A stretch of DNA of 41,218 nt, taken from CAZOAR01 sp964577985 (GTDB lineage: Bacteria > Gemmatimonadota > CAZMKB01 > CAZNLH01). Below, piece by piece: positions 8,701 to 18,176 of the stretch. The notes under the pieces are model-generated. The model had not been told where the DNA came from. It saw only the letters and a list, made by a program, of their open reading frames with translations, and searched no databases. Made by a program: the position numbers and the translations under genes. The DNA lies in contig CAZOAR010000024.1 of the NCBI GenBank assembly GCA_964577985.1, forward strand, positions 1 to 41,218, in the 5' to 3' direction. Each line of letters begins with the position of its first letter. The stretch's first letter is position 1.

Positions 8701-8782
8701 TGACAAACTCCCGGACCTCCGCGAGATTCGTCTCGTCGGCGGGAATCTTCAATTTCCTGCTGTTCGATTTTACTATAGCCAA
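5708..8782 (-). CDS. Membrane-bound RsbW-like kinase / RsbU-like phosphatase fusion with double HTH and degenerate STAS
   Basis: A 1024-aa composite partner-switching regulator. Domains in order: HATPase of anti-sigma-factor kinase type (about 5-140; Glu50 and Asn54 of the N box, IDHGKSFD, GGLGIFLMKKL); TM helix 162-182; extracytoplasmic sensor 183-331; TM helix 334-354; HAMP and coiled coil to about 425; SpoIIE/PP2C phosphatase 430-657 with GGDYFDF, ADVSGKGVPG, SAGHNP, YTDGLTEA and NDDITLVAI, so metal-binding aspartates are kept; two HTH units 660-790 arranged like those of IS3/IS481 transposases; a low-complexity linker; and a STAS-like domain about 920-1024. In that last domain the phosphorylatable serine position is Arg (SRIMW against SSAGW in the STAS protein at 2122). 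The TTG start at 8782 has AGGA six bases upstream. It follows the PorV-TPR gene by 22 bases. Likely substrate: the separate STAS-HTH protein (inference). Confidence 0.9.
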   Translation of the reverse strand: MAIVKSNSRKLKIPADETNLAEVREFVTEIARSIGFNTKDISSIKLAVDEGCTNIIRHAYRDVPDGVIEVLAVLKQRALSIVLIDHGKSFDFKKSSDPNLQTYMKIGKKGGLGIFLMKKLMDEVEYHVTNRGNELWLTKRKAVEEDRLFGVIPRELSLKTKATSLVSLAFSLIVITGFGYLYKTQEEEVQEEIIEHGVSAVRNLAVNAWIDLSQENDLILASQVKNIVEKNTLIEESFIVDQHNKIWAHSDIRKTFTRYLPPRSVSYVETPDPQSVALSYTLPKGKDLIQISTPVQIAGSDDHGNASSIGRAYIVITRDKIDGRISEAQNRLKWIAILLLSLGNIGVFALSYLLMKPFQRLASWVRGMGEGSMDEALVLDTNDELGEIAEAFNDMAYKFRKAQGSLVEKERLQQEVQVAQEIQHMLLPRTFPNVEGFDIASFYRAAKEVGGDYFDFVWVDPDTLGLVVADVSGKGVPGSLVMTMIRTTLRLEARGNRSASDVLSKVNKFVSDDIKKGMFVTMFYIILDSRKRRIDFASAGHNPLILYRGRTNKSYFLNPEGFPVGITMQDDRLFDESIHSDHLSLTQGDLLIAYTDGLTEAMNPNREQYGEERFLAAIRKYADRPVNEFVDNIRKEIQDYTSGFPQNDDITLVAIQEKLHADSHLLEIRTKLINLVEKEGVSVKEACRRMRVSPSTYYRYKKRWDEEGVDGLKNRVDRDDVAERHISIEDRAKILDIIRCHADFGAKRISQELNSEPYGSTFIHEARIYEELKRLNLNTVELRREYVRRGTAKKKQLQIPGTPLLSIDGKVMKADDSADDSGEGADRRKTLPPALDWDGGSARDVMATNLAPPEGKDDRKKVPNEGTSRGRKGFKRIPPKSPMWPSREQMAQKEVSSHGSAGNDGTGGATLPSHAVHPAVRFLPLVFHHQRELGQFVGKEVDRTMKLGKRILVLDCSALDPRSRIMWNDLGGAASTFRRNGGDIFLWNLNTAHLNEYHKFGADKKIVHVTSMRDLEERMRFLRL

Positions 8783-8804
8783 GTGTGTCCTGCCTTATTC
8801 CTGC

Positions 8805-10700
8805 TCATTGTGTCTTGCGGCCAAACTCCTCAATAGTTTTCAAGCGTTCTTGGGCCGCCTGGATGTTCCTCAACACGCGCTGATTGTGAGGATCAACTTC
8901 AAGGAGCTTCTTCCATATCACTATAGCCTCATCATACTTACCCTGAAGGTAGAGGTCAACTCCGGCGAGATAGTCTTTTTCAAGCTCGGGCTGCACCCCT
9001 CCCTCATCGCCCTTCAGCCTCGACTCGACCTCCGCCAGGTAGTCCTTTACCATTGGGCTCCTGGGATTCAGTTCCAGCGCCTTCGAGAAAGCGCGCGCCG
9101 CGCTCTCGTAATCCTTCTTTATATAGCTCGTCAGGCCTTCCCTGAACGATTCGTTGGATCTCATGAGGTCCTGTGTTCTTGAGATTCCCGTCAGCGAAGC
9201 CAGGTTTTGCGGATCATACCGCAGAGCGACATGATACTCGTTCAAAGCTCCGGTGTAGTCGCCGGCTTTGACCAGACGAAGTGCTCTTTCCGTGTGCTGG
9301 TGGACGAGGCTGCGCACTTCCTCTTTCGCCTTCTCGAGGTATTCCTGGGAGACTGTGTGTTCCGGGTCTATCTCAAGCACTCTTTCCCACGAGGAAATCG
9401 CTTCAGGATAGCGTTTTTCTGTATAGTACCGTATGCCCACCTCAAAAAGTTCCTTGCTCGCGGCCTTCGTCTCAGCGTCAATGTTGCGTTCCTCCTGCAG
9501 GTTGTCAAGGATAGTCGTAATATCCTGAACGGCATTCCTGGCAGGAGCATTGTTCTCATCCCACGCTAGTACCTGCTGCCATTCATTCAGCGCCGCGAAA
9601 TAGTCCTTCGCCCCAAGATGGAGCCTCGCCTTCTCTGAGTGTTTCTTAACCTCCTGAGCCCTTCTCTTCTCGAAGTTCTCCTGGATCTCTTTCTGGATCT
9701 TCTCCTCTTCCCTCTTGCTCTCCAGCCGGAGCTTCTTCTCCCTGGAAAGGCCGAAGGAATAGTCGACGGAGAACATGTGCTGAGTCTGAATATCGGTGTT
9801 TCTCATGGCATAGTCGAATCCCAGGCCTTGTTTCACATCTATTCCGATACCAAACGATTTTGAATCGCTGTTCACGCCTCCCCTGAACGCGAGATATGGA
9901 ATGTATCCATACTCGATACCGAACCGGATTCTCAAGTCATGATTCTGCATTTTCTCAAGATCCACGGTTGGTGTAATAACGTGAGAAGAGCTCAGAGACA
10001 ACTCCTGGCTGATCCCGAGGACCAGCGATCGAGGAAACGTATTTGAGACCGATCCCAGCTTGAGAGCTGGAGAGATCAGGTTCCTGGCAACCAGACCCGC
10101 CCTGAGTGTTGACAGATAAGGAAAACTCCTGAGATAAAGATAATCAGCCGGAAGCGCGTACGAAAGGCCCAGATCGAGACCTATGCCCGTGGCGGTCCTG
10201 CCGAACATGCTCTGGTGGTCTATTTTCAGGAGCGCTCCCGCAGCGGAGCGACCAGCAAGTCTTTTCCCGTAGCCCATGAGAAATTCCTCCTGGGAGAAGG
10301 AGAAACTCTCTCCGGGCACGCCATAATCATCGTAGCCCTGGATCCCCCCGGTTGCAATCCTGAAAACGCCTGCGCCGAAGGTGCCGATTCTCAATGTCGG
10401 GTAAGTAAAAGAGGCGAAGTCGTAGGGTGTCTCCCCCAGGAAACTTGTATGAAAGAAGCCCACCTGCATGCTCGGGACTTCGTCGAGAAAAGCGGGATTC
10501 CAGTAGACGGCGGAATAGTACTCGGGCCTGGCGGTGTTAGCGCCACCAAGAGCGATGGCTTCGGCACCGGTGCCGAAAGAAAATAGTCCTTCGGTGCCGC
10601 CGTCCTCGGTTTGAGCGAAGCAGGAACTTGTTGATAAGAGTGCGATGAGGCCTACGGTCAAGCAGAGGAGCCCCGTCGTGCCTCGTCTCTCTATCCGCAT
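8805..10700 (-). CDS. PorV/PorQ-like outer-membrane beta-barrel protein fused to TPR repeats
   Basis: About 631 aa. A signal peptide (residues 1-30, ending near SSCFAQ) is followed by a beta-barrel region of the PorV/PorQ (UPF0164/TraF-like) family: FSFGTGAEAIALGGANTA, then VYWNPAFLDEVPSMQVGFFHT, and alternating hydrophobic strands up to about residue 320. A charged coiled coil (KREEEKIQKEIQENFEKR) leads into at least five TPR motifs, for example YPEAISSWERVLEIDPEH and YDEAIVIWKKLLEVDPHN. PorV proteins act as outer-membrane shuttles for T9SS cargo; TPRs would scaffold partners. The gene starts right after the stop of the giant surface protein; a TTG at 10733 is an alternative start, but the ATG gives a better signal peptide. 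PorV alone usually lacks such a TPR tail, so the fusion is unusual. Confidence 0.82.
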   Translation of the reverse strand: MRIERRGTTGLLCLTVGLIALLSTSSCFAQTEDGGTEGLFSFGTGAEAIALGGANTARPEYYSAVYWNPAFLDEVPSMQVGFFHTSFLGETPYDFASFTYPTLRIGTFGAGVFRIATGGIQGYDDYGVPGESFSFSQEEFLMGYGKRLAGRSAAGALLKIDHQSMFGRTATGIGLDLGLSYALPADYLYLRSFPYLSTLRAGLVARNLISPALKLGSVSNTFPRSLVLGISQELSLSSSHVITPTVDLEKMQNHDLRIRFGIEYGYIPYLAFRGGVNSDSKSFGIGIDVKQGLGFDYAMRNTDIQTQHMFSVDYSFGLSREKKLRLESKREEEKIQKEIQENFEKRRAQEVKKHSEKARLHLGAKDYFAALNEWQQVLAWDENNAPARNAVQDITTILDNLQEERNIDAETKAASKELFEVGIRYYTEKRYPEAISSWERVLEIDPEHTVSQEYLEKAKEEVRSLVHQHTERALRLVKAGDYTGALNEYHVALRYDPQNLASLTGISRTQDLMRSNESFREGLTSYIKKDYESAARAFSKALELNPRSPMVKDYLAEVESRLKGDEGGVQPELEKDYLAGVDLYLQGKYDEAIVIWKKLLEVDPHNQRVLRNIQAAQERLKTIEEFGRKTQ

Positions 10701-10733
10701 TCCACTGCCACTATTCAGTATCCCGCCCTTCAA

Positions 10734-13700
10734 TTACCTCATGACCCCCAGTTTGTACCTTGTAGAGAGTATCCGCCCGTTTCCGGTCCTGGCCGTAACG
10801 AGGCAGATGTACACACCATCATTGACATACCTTCCGACCCCATTATACCCACCCCATTTCACCTGGTTGATCTCGCCTCCCCTTCCTCCATTCCCACCGC
10901 TCGGGAAAGAAAGTCGCTTAACCAGCTCGCCGGTCAGTGTGTAGATCACAATGGTAACGCTCGCGTCTTCGGGTAGATAGTATGAAAATGTCGTAGAGCC
11001 ATCTCCCGACCCCATCGGGTTGGGGTAGTTTTTAAGCGAACTCGCGAAGTCTCTCTGGTTGAGAACGGTGAACTGGCCTCTGAGAGTGCCCAGCGGGCTT
11101 CCATCGCCTCCATCCACGACTCCCGCCCTGGTCTCTGAGGCTACGTCCACGGCCTCGACGGCTTCCTCCCCTCCAATAACGAGCTGGAAAGTAACAGCGC
11201 CTGTGTTTTGTGCAACGTCGACAAAGAAGAAAAGGGAGTCGGTATCGGTCCCTACAAGATATCCCTCGTCCAGCTTGAGCGTGAAAGTGCCCTGCGCTGA
11301 CTCACCGTTTTCAGCGAGTACTTCTGTTCCACTTCTGGAACTCGCCAGGTAGACTTTGTCCACTATACTGCCCGGGTTAACGACTTCAATGCCCCCTCGC
11401 ATCTCCACACCAACATCTAACTGATCCAGGCGTATGTCGTTGTCGTTCTCGCCCACTCGCTTGAGGAGGAGGGCGAGCATCGGCACATATTTCTGACCCT
11501 TGAATACATTTTGTGGTGGCACACCGCCTATGTCGCTCCTCTCGAGAGAAAGCTGATTTCTTTCCACCACCGAGAGGGGAAAAGTGGTTCCCTGAGGATT
11601 GGCCAGCTTGGCTGGCTGTCCCGAGTTCTCATCTGGTGGTATGGAATCCACTGTCACCGTCAGGAGATAGTCGCCAGGCTCCAGATCCGGGGGAACCGAA
11701 ACGCTCCAGGTCACCGTGTCGGGGAGCGAAGAATCAAAATGCGCCGAGGCGTTTACAACGATGACGCCGTCCGCGCTGAGCAGAAGACTCCCGCCCGCGT
11801 CTGTACTGGCGACGCTGTCTCCCTCTGTGTTTGATATCACTGCCACAACCGCGAACGTCTCACCCTGTGCAGCCTTGTCCGGAGACGACATCCTGCTAAC
11901 TGTAAGCGTAGCCGGCAGTTCGACAAGTAGCGAGTCCGCCTGCAGCGTATCGACAAAGCTCACGTTATTGTAGTCTCCGCTCAGCACTACGAAAGCGCGG
12001 TGCCATCCGGAAGCGAGCGACCCGGGGACCTCGGCGGGTAGGAAAACAAGGGTGGTGTCGGCCCCCGGGTCTAAGAGATGCGTCCGGGAGGCATCAAGTG
12101 AGAAATTGGTCTCGCCTCCCTCTATGGAAAAAAACGTCTCCGGAGAAGTGAGAAGAAGGCTGGCCTCGCCGGAGTTTACAAGATCCATCGAAAATTCAAC
12201 CTGATATCCAGTGCTGACCACCTGGTTGGACAGCGTGTTCAGCATGTAATTTATCTCAGGTGGCCCCTCCACAACGATGCTGTCAGGAAGGACGATCTCC
12301 TGATGAAAGGCTCCCCCGTGTCCGGTATTCCCATCGAGGATCAATGTGGCCTGATATCCACCCGGAGCAGTAGCCCCGGGAATCACACCGGACTGGAAGA
12401 ACAGCGTAGTGGCAGAAGAATCTCCGGGCATTACCTTCTTTTCGGGGATAGTAACATCCGCAAGTTCACCATCCTCTCCAATCATGAGATGGGTTGACCC
12501 CTGTGAAAGGGTTACTTCAGACGCGCCCTCGTTGACCAGCTCCACCTGAAACTGGTAAGCCCCGCTTGCTGACACCGCCGCTGGCTCTATAGATCCGTCC
12601 ACATAGCTGGCAAGTGCCGCGGAGATCACCGTCCACGAATCCTTTATGTTGGCCGAACTGTCGCTTACTACTCCGCTCTGCGACGTCCCGCTGACAAAGC
12701 CGTCTATTACATAGGTGCCGGGCGGAGTAATGCTGCCTATCTTGACGTTCCCGACCACATTTCGAGTACCGTTGGGAGGTACGACAAGAGGAAGATTCGT
12801 GAACAGTTCATCGAACTGCCCATCGGGAGGCAGGAAGATCAGACCCGCCGTTGTGATGGAAGTCTCTGTTCCCCCACTGTTCTTGACCTCGAGCCGGACT
12901 TCTACCGAGTCGCCGTGGCTGACGGTATCCGCGAAGGCCGTCACAGAATTCAGGATAAGACTTGAGACATGGAGGCGGAAATCATCCGATACTGCCACCG
13001 CCCTGTGATATGGCGCACCGTTCGAATCGGTTCCATAGAGATCGAGACTGGGAGTATAAGGCCCTTCCGGCATATTGTTTGGAATCGTGTCGGGCTGAAA
13101 GAGGAGCGTGTCCGTGCCTCCACCTCCCGCGAGGATGCTGCTATCCGACATTGATGAAGTAAACTCGATGAGTCCTGTTCCAAAGTTGAATGTAGAGCTG
13201 TCGTGGAGTGTAACGCCTGCCTCCCCGCTGTTGACGAGAACCAGACTGAATTGCTGAACAGTCCCGGGGGAAACAGTATTCGGGTTGAGTGTCTCATTTG
13301 TGTATGTCAGCGTCGGAGGGGCCTGCAAAACGAGGATTATGGATCCGAGAGCGTTGCCTCTTACGCTTACAGCCCTCAATGTGTCATCCTCGGCTATCGT
13401 CCCGGCGCGGTAGCCGAACGTGATTGTGCCTATTGAATCGGTTTCAACCTGTATGCCCGGTTCCGGTCCGATATCCTGCGATGTGATTGTCCCGAACTCT
13501 TCCGTCACAGTGACCCTCGCTCCCCCTCCAACATTGTTCCCGTACATGTCGGTGATCGCCCCTGATGTCACTGTCGTCACGCTCGATCCATCCGCAGTAA
13601 GGGTGTCCCGCCCTGAGAAGCTGAGTTGCACGATTCCAAACGGATCAGACGGGGAGATGGTAATGTCGGTCTTGGTATCCGACAGAAGATGGAAGCCTGA

Positions 13701-16700
13701 ATCAGGATCAACATCTTTTACAGTGATAGTCGGGCTGTCCGCTATGACATCCTTCGCCCTCAGGCCCACGGATCTCCCTCCAACAAGTTGAATCGTGTCT
13801 ATCACGCTCTGAAAGTTGTCAATAGAGAATCTCATTGAATCGGAAGACGACGAGAGGAGGACGAGTGTGCTGTCGTTTTCATCGATATTGTCATCCGAGT
13901 CCTGCGCCTCGACAGTTATGGAGAAGGGTGACCCAGCCTCCGACTCAACGGGGACATCCGGGAGTATGACCAGCTTGGTAGCACCGGCTGCCACGCTCAG
14001 GATTGTCACGTTGTAGACTTCAGCATCATCGATTGTGAGTGAGCGAGCGTCGAGGATGTCATAGAGGCCTGCCTGTGAAGGCGAGGAATAGAGGACCGTG
14101 ATTTTTCCCTCGGAGTTGGTCACGCCCTGCTGCCACAGGTTGGTCCCGTGCGTACTGTCCGGATCGTCCGGGTTGTCGGAGAGAAAACCGTCAGCCTCAT
14201 CACGGAAAAATACCGTGACCTCCTCACCATCCACCACGTTGCTGAAACTGTCTCGAACCGTGGCCGTAAAGACCTGTTGCGAGTTTACGGTGACCGGCAC
14301 GATCTTCAGTGGAGTGTCCGGAGGTGTGATCGTTATCGAGTAAGGTTGTTCGTGATCGACATTCACTACCTGCGAACGTCCCCCTGTATTCGCTGTTGAA
14401 TCATAAGCGCTTACCCTCTGCTGGCCGGCTGTCCTGAACACAACGCCGCCCGGAAAATTTCTGAAGCCCTGATCGGAGAGCTGAAACGAATAGGGACCCG
14501 GGACGGTGGCGCTGGTGTCCGTACTGGAGAACCCGACAACCCCGGTGTAGTCAAGCACCCTGTTCGAATACCTGTCTATGGCTTCAACTCCCAGAGAATG
14601 GCTCAATCCGGCAATGGTGTTTGCAGGCAGCCCCGAGAGTATGATGCTGTCCACGGAGGTGTGTGTGACCTCGATCCCACCACGAGACCCGTGAACGGAC
14701 GGGTTGCCGCTTTCCACCACCTCCAGCATGTGGTTGTCGGCTGTAACAAGGACCAGGCCGGGAGAATTGAAGAGGTGTACTCCCCTGTCCAGGGTTGGAG
14801 AAAAGGTATAGTCTCCTGGAATAACCACACCATTACCGGTATCGTCGGTTGAAAAGTGGACACGCCTCGAGTAGTCGGTGGCTGTGTTCTGAAAACTGTC
14901 CATAACGGTGACCGTGAAGGCGGTCGAAGAACCCGCCTCCAGGGTGTCCGGAACTCCGCTGATGTCGAGGGAATCGGCTGAGGCCGGGCTCACGGTGATA
15001 TTCTGGATGATGTCATTGATCGCGGGAGCAGAGCGATCTCTCGCCAGCACCCATTGACCATTTTCCGCCGTCACCAGTATTACGCCATCGGTAAAGGTAT
15101 GTACTCCTGCATCGCCGGGCTGGAACGTGTAGTCGTCGGGGAGCAAAGCCCTCGGATCCTGTTCGCTCGACAAGAATGTGATAGTGCTGTCGTAGGATGT
15201 GGCGGTATTGTTCCACTGGTCCAGCACCTCTACGGTTACTGTCTGCGGTGCACCGGCGGTAACGGAGCTCGGGATACCATTCAGCGTCAGATGTTCAGCG
15301 GGTCCCGGATCAATCGTTATATTCGACTTCACGCCCTGAGAAAGGTATCCAAGCTGATCTGCAGCATATACTGTAAGGCCTCCCGCGTCGGTGTCGCGCC
15401 CCTTGAGGCCTGAGGAAGTCCCCCCGCTCAGCGTTATCTGGGAGATAGTATGCAGAAAATTGTCAATTGAAAATTCCATCGACGATGGATGACTGCTGCT
15501 TAGATTCACCACGGAGCCGTTTCCCGGGTCAAGATTCCCCAGGTCGTCCTGCGCCTCCACAGTGAGATCAAAGGGCGTGTTCGCCGTCGCCACTATGGGT
15601 CCCGTCGGCAGGAAGACCAGTTTTGTGGCACCGCTGGCGACGCTGCGGATTATGACATCGTCTACCTGGCTGGAATCCACATATGACGGAACCCTGCCAT
15701 CGAGTACGTCGATCTGTCCGGCCAGTGGTGGCGCGGTATACTGAACAGTGATCACTCCGGTCGAATCACTGAATCCATAGCGACTGGAACCATTGCCATA
15801 CGTCGGGTTCGGATCGGAATCATTACTGGAGAGGAATCCATCTATTGAGCCCGTAAGGAACAGATCTATCCGCTGACCCGATATGATGTTGCTGTATGCG
15901 TCCGCGACCGAAGCTGTAAACACCTTCGACCCGCTGACTGTTACGTTTACCGTGTCAGCAGGGTTATCGGGGGGCGTAAGGACAAGAGAAGCGGGTACAT
16001 TCGGCTGAACTGTGATGTCCGACTGTCTTCCGCTGAGAGAAGGATTGCCCACTTCACTGACCTCGACGTAGTGTTCCCCGCTCTTGAACAGAGTCACTTC
16101 GCCGCTGAAGGTGTGCTTGCCATTGTCAATAGACGGGTTGAACACATAATCCAATGGAAGGATGGCCCTCGTGTCATCGCTGCTGAAATGAACGGTATCC
16201 GCATAGTCCGTTACCATGTTGTTGTACGGATCTCTCACTTCCACGGTCGGGCTTGTGGCGCTCCCCGCGGTTACCGGGTCGCTGATGCCGTAGACCTGGA
16301 TCGTGCTTGCGGGTCCGGGATTCACCGTGATGTAATTGTTCTTCTGAGTGAAGTCGTGCCCTCCCGGGCCCCATACGTCCAGTCTTACGTTGTATTGCCC
16401 GGTTGTGGTGTAAGTATGAATCGGGTTCCTGATCGTGTCCGTTGCAGTGTCCCCGAAGTTCCATAGCCATGTGTCCACTGAATCGGTCGATAGATCGGTG
16501 AAATGGACTTCAAGTGCCGCCTGGCCGCTCTGCGGACTTCCAGAGAAGTCGGCCGTCGGTTGGGGATAGGTGACCGATATATAGTTCGTTCTGGTCAGCG
16601 TGTCAGCTCCCGCAGGCCCCGTGATGATAAGCATGACATCGTAGCTGCCGACTTCCTGGTACGTGTGGCCCGGATTACGGACGAAACTCTCGTTTGTATC

Positions 16701-17917
16701 CCCGAAGAACCAGTGCCAGGTGTCGATCTCACCGACAGGAGTTGAGTTGTCGGTGAACTGTACGAAGAGTGGCTTCGGACCACTTGTCGGGTTGGCTGTG
16801 AAATCCGCGCGCAGCGAATCGTACACCGTTATATAGTTCGGCCTGGTCCTCGTGCTGGTGCCGCCCGGTCCGGTCACCTTCAGTGACACGGTGTAGACGC
16901 CATAGCTGTTGTAAGTGTATGGGGGCGGATTCTGCTGCGTGCTTGTTCCACCATCGCCGAACGCCCACAGCCAGGAATTGATGACACCGACAGAGGAGTC
17001 GGTAAAAGTCACGCTCAGAGGAACGACTCCTGATTGAGGCGTCCCGCCAAAGTTGGCAACGGGTGCCACCTCCGAGACAGTCACGTAGTTGACCCTTGTA
17101 GTATCGTCACTCCTCCCTCCAATACCTGTCACCGTCAACGACACCGTGTAATTGCCGGCCTGGTGGTATGTGTGCAGAGGATTTCTTTCAGTGCTCGTGC
17201 TGTCATCGCCGAACGTCCAGAACCAGGTCAGCGGCTCGCCCGGTTCGCCCGTGGAGTGATCGACAAACTGCACGTCGAGCGGAGGGTTGCCGGACAGAGG
17301 ATTACCTGTGAAGCTGGCGACCAGCGGTTCCGTGACATGGATCAGGTTTACCCGGGTGGTGTCATCCGTACCGCCGGGGCCGGTCACGGTCAGACCGACA
17401 TCGAAATAGCCGGTGTCGTTGTATGTGTGAGATGGATTCTGTGCAGAGCTGACTCCACCATCACCGAATGTCCATGACCAGGACGTGACCACTCCACCAC
17501 CGGTAGATTGATCGGTGAAGTTGACAAGCAACGGTCTGTCACCACTGGTTGGACTCGCCGAAAAGTTGGCTATGGGCGGCGGTTCCGTGACATGGATCAG
17601 GTTTACCCGGGTGGTGTCATCCGTACCGCCGGGNNNNNNNNNNNNNNNNNNNNNNNNNNNNNNNNNNNNNNNNNNNNNNNNNNNNNNNNNNNNNNNNNNN
17701 NNNNNNNNNNNNNNNNNNNNNNNNNNNNNNNNNTGAAGTTGACAAGCAACGGTCTGTCACCACTGGTTGGACTCGCCGAAAAGTTGGCAGTAGGATTGGC
17801 CGCCGCTGTGGATACGCAAAACAACGACAGTAACAGGAAAGTAGACGAACCAGTAAGCACTCCCGTCCGTATCGCACGTCTCATTAGATGAGAGAATGCG
17901 TTCTTTCTTCCGCGCAC
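10734..17917 (-). CDS. Giant secreted multidomain surface protein: PKD repeats, adhesin-like Ig repeats, FlgD/T9SS-like C-terminus (interrupted by assembly gap)
   Basis: A very large exported protein, at least about 2400 aa. The N-terminus (17734-17917) encodes a signal peptide ending near VSTAAANP and the start of a PKD domain; the remainder (10734-17633) continues in frame if the gap is 137 bases plus multiples of 255. At least six PKD domains (WxFGDG, NPxHTY) are followed by adhesin/filamin-like Ig repeats beginning VTAGSxxxxTVEVxD (about 13300-16300), CARDB-like domains (about 11850-13320), and a C-terminal FlgD-like sorting domain with NYPNP and DGVYICLV. This suggests T9SS-type export and surface attachment or adhesion. 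GTG at 17917 has AAGG seven bases upstream; ATG at 17884 is the alternative. A sigma-54-type promoter sits upstream at 18015-18029. The PorV-TPR gene follows directly. Confidence 0.85.
17326..17788 (-). repeat. Near-identical 255-bp tandem PKD-coding repeat spanning the gap
   Basis: The 53 bases left of the gap (17581-17633) are identical to 17326-17378, and the 55 bases right of it (17734-17788) are identical to 17516-17570. The unit is therefore 255 bp, 85 codons, one PKD domain plus linker. The remaining PKD domains in the gene (below 17326) are diverged, so this is a recent expansion at the N-terminal end. Confidence 0.9.
17634..17733. other. Assembly gap (100 N) inside the PKD repeat
   Basis: Exactly 100 N, the usual placeholder for an unknown length. 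With repeat-aware joining the true length should be 137 bases plus a multiple of 255, which also restores a single reading frame from the signal peptide to the C-terminus. Confidence 0.95.
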
Positions 17918-18014
17918 GTTCCTGCCTTAAGTGTTGAGATAACGTGTAGTGACCAAATAGTCTCCGTCGTAGAGAATAGCACGGAGATATACCACCCCAT
18001 ACTGTTAAGAATGG

Positions 18015-18029
18015 GCAATTTCCATGCCA
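18015..18029 (-). promoter_or_regulatory. Sigma-54 (-24/-12) promoter of the giant surface protein operon
   Basis: The minus strand reads TTGGCATGGAAATTGCC, with ten bases between the -24 GG and the -12 GC. The only departure in the core is T for C after TGGCA. It lies about 100 bases upstream of the GTG start at 17917. A 14-bp palindrome (18025-18038) overlaps the -24 element. Confidence 0.72.
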
Positions 18030-18038
18030 ATATTGGCA
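18025..18038. promoter_or_regulatory. Perfect 14-bp palindrome TGCCAATATTGGCA overlapping the -24 element
   Basis: Each half site is TGCCAAT. Its left half contains the -24 GG of the sigma-54-type promoter on the minus strand. A protein bound here would block RNA polymerase, so it may be an operator; it could also simply be the promoter element with a chance mirror copy. Confidence 0.4.
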
Positions 18039-18176
18039 GGAGGAAGGAATCCTCGGAGGGATCGTATCTGGTTATTTTACTGCTGGTTACAGGTGACCGC
18101 CCACAGTGTCGACCCTTGCCGGCTGCCACTCATTTGTACCTGAACTGTCACATTCTGGACAAACAGACACTACCGC

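Noticed and set aside
10734..17633. Tandem PKD/Ig repeats as a CRISPR or other non-coding repeat array
   Set aside because: The periodicity is in codons, the frame is open throughout, and the protein domains are obvious.
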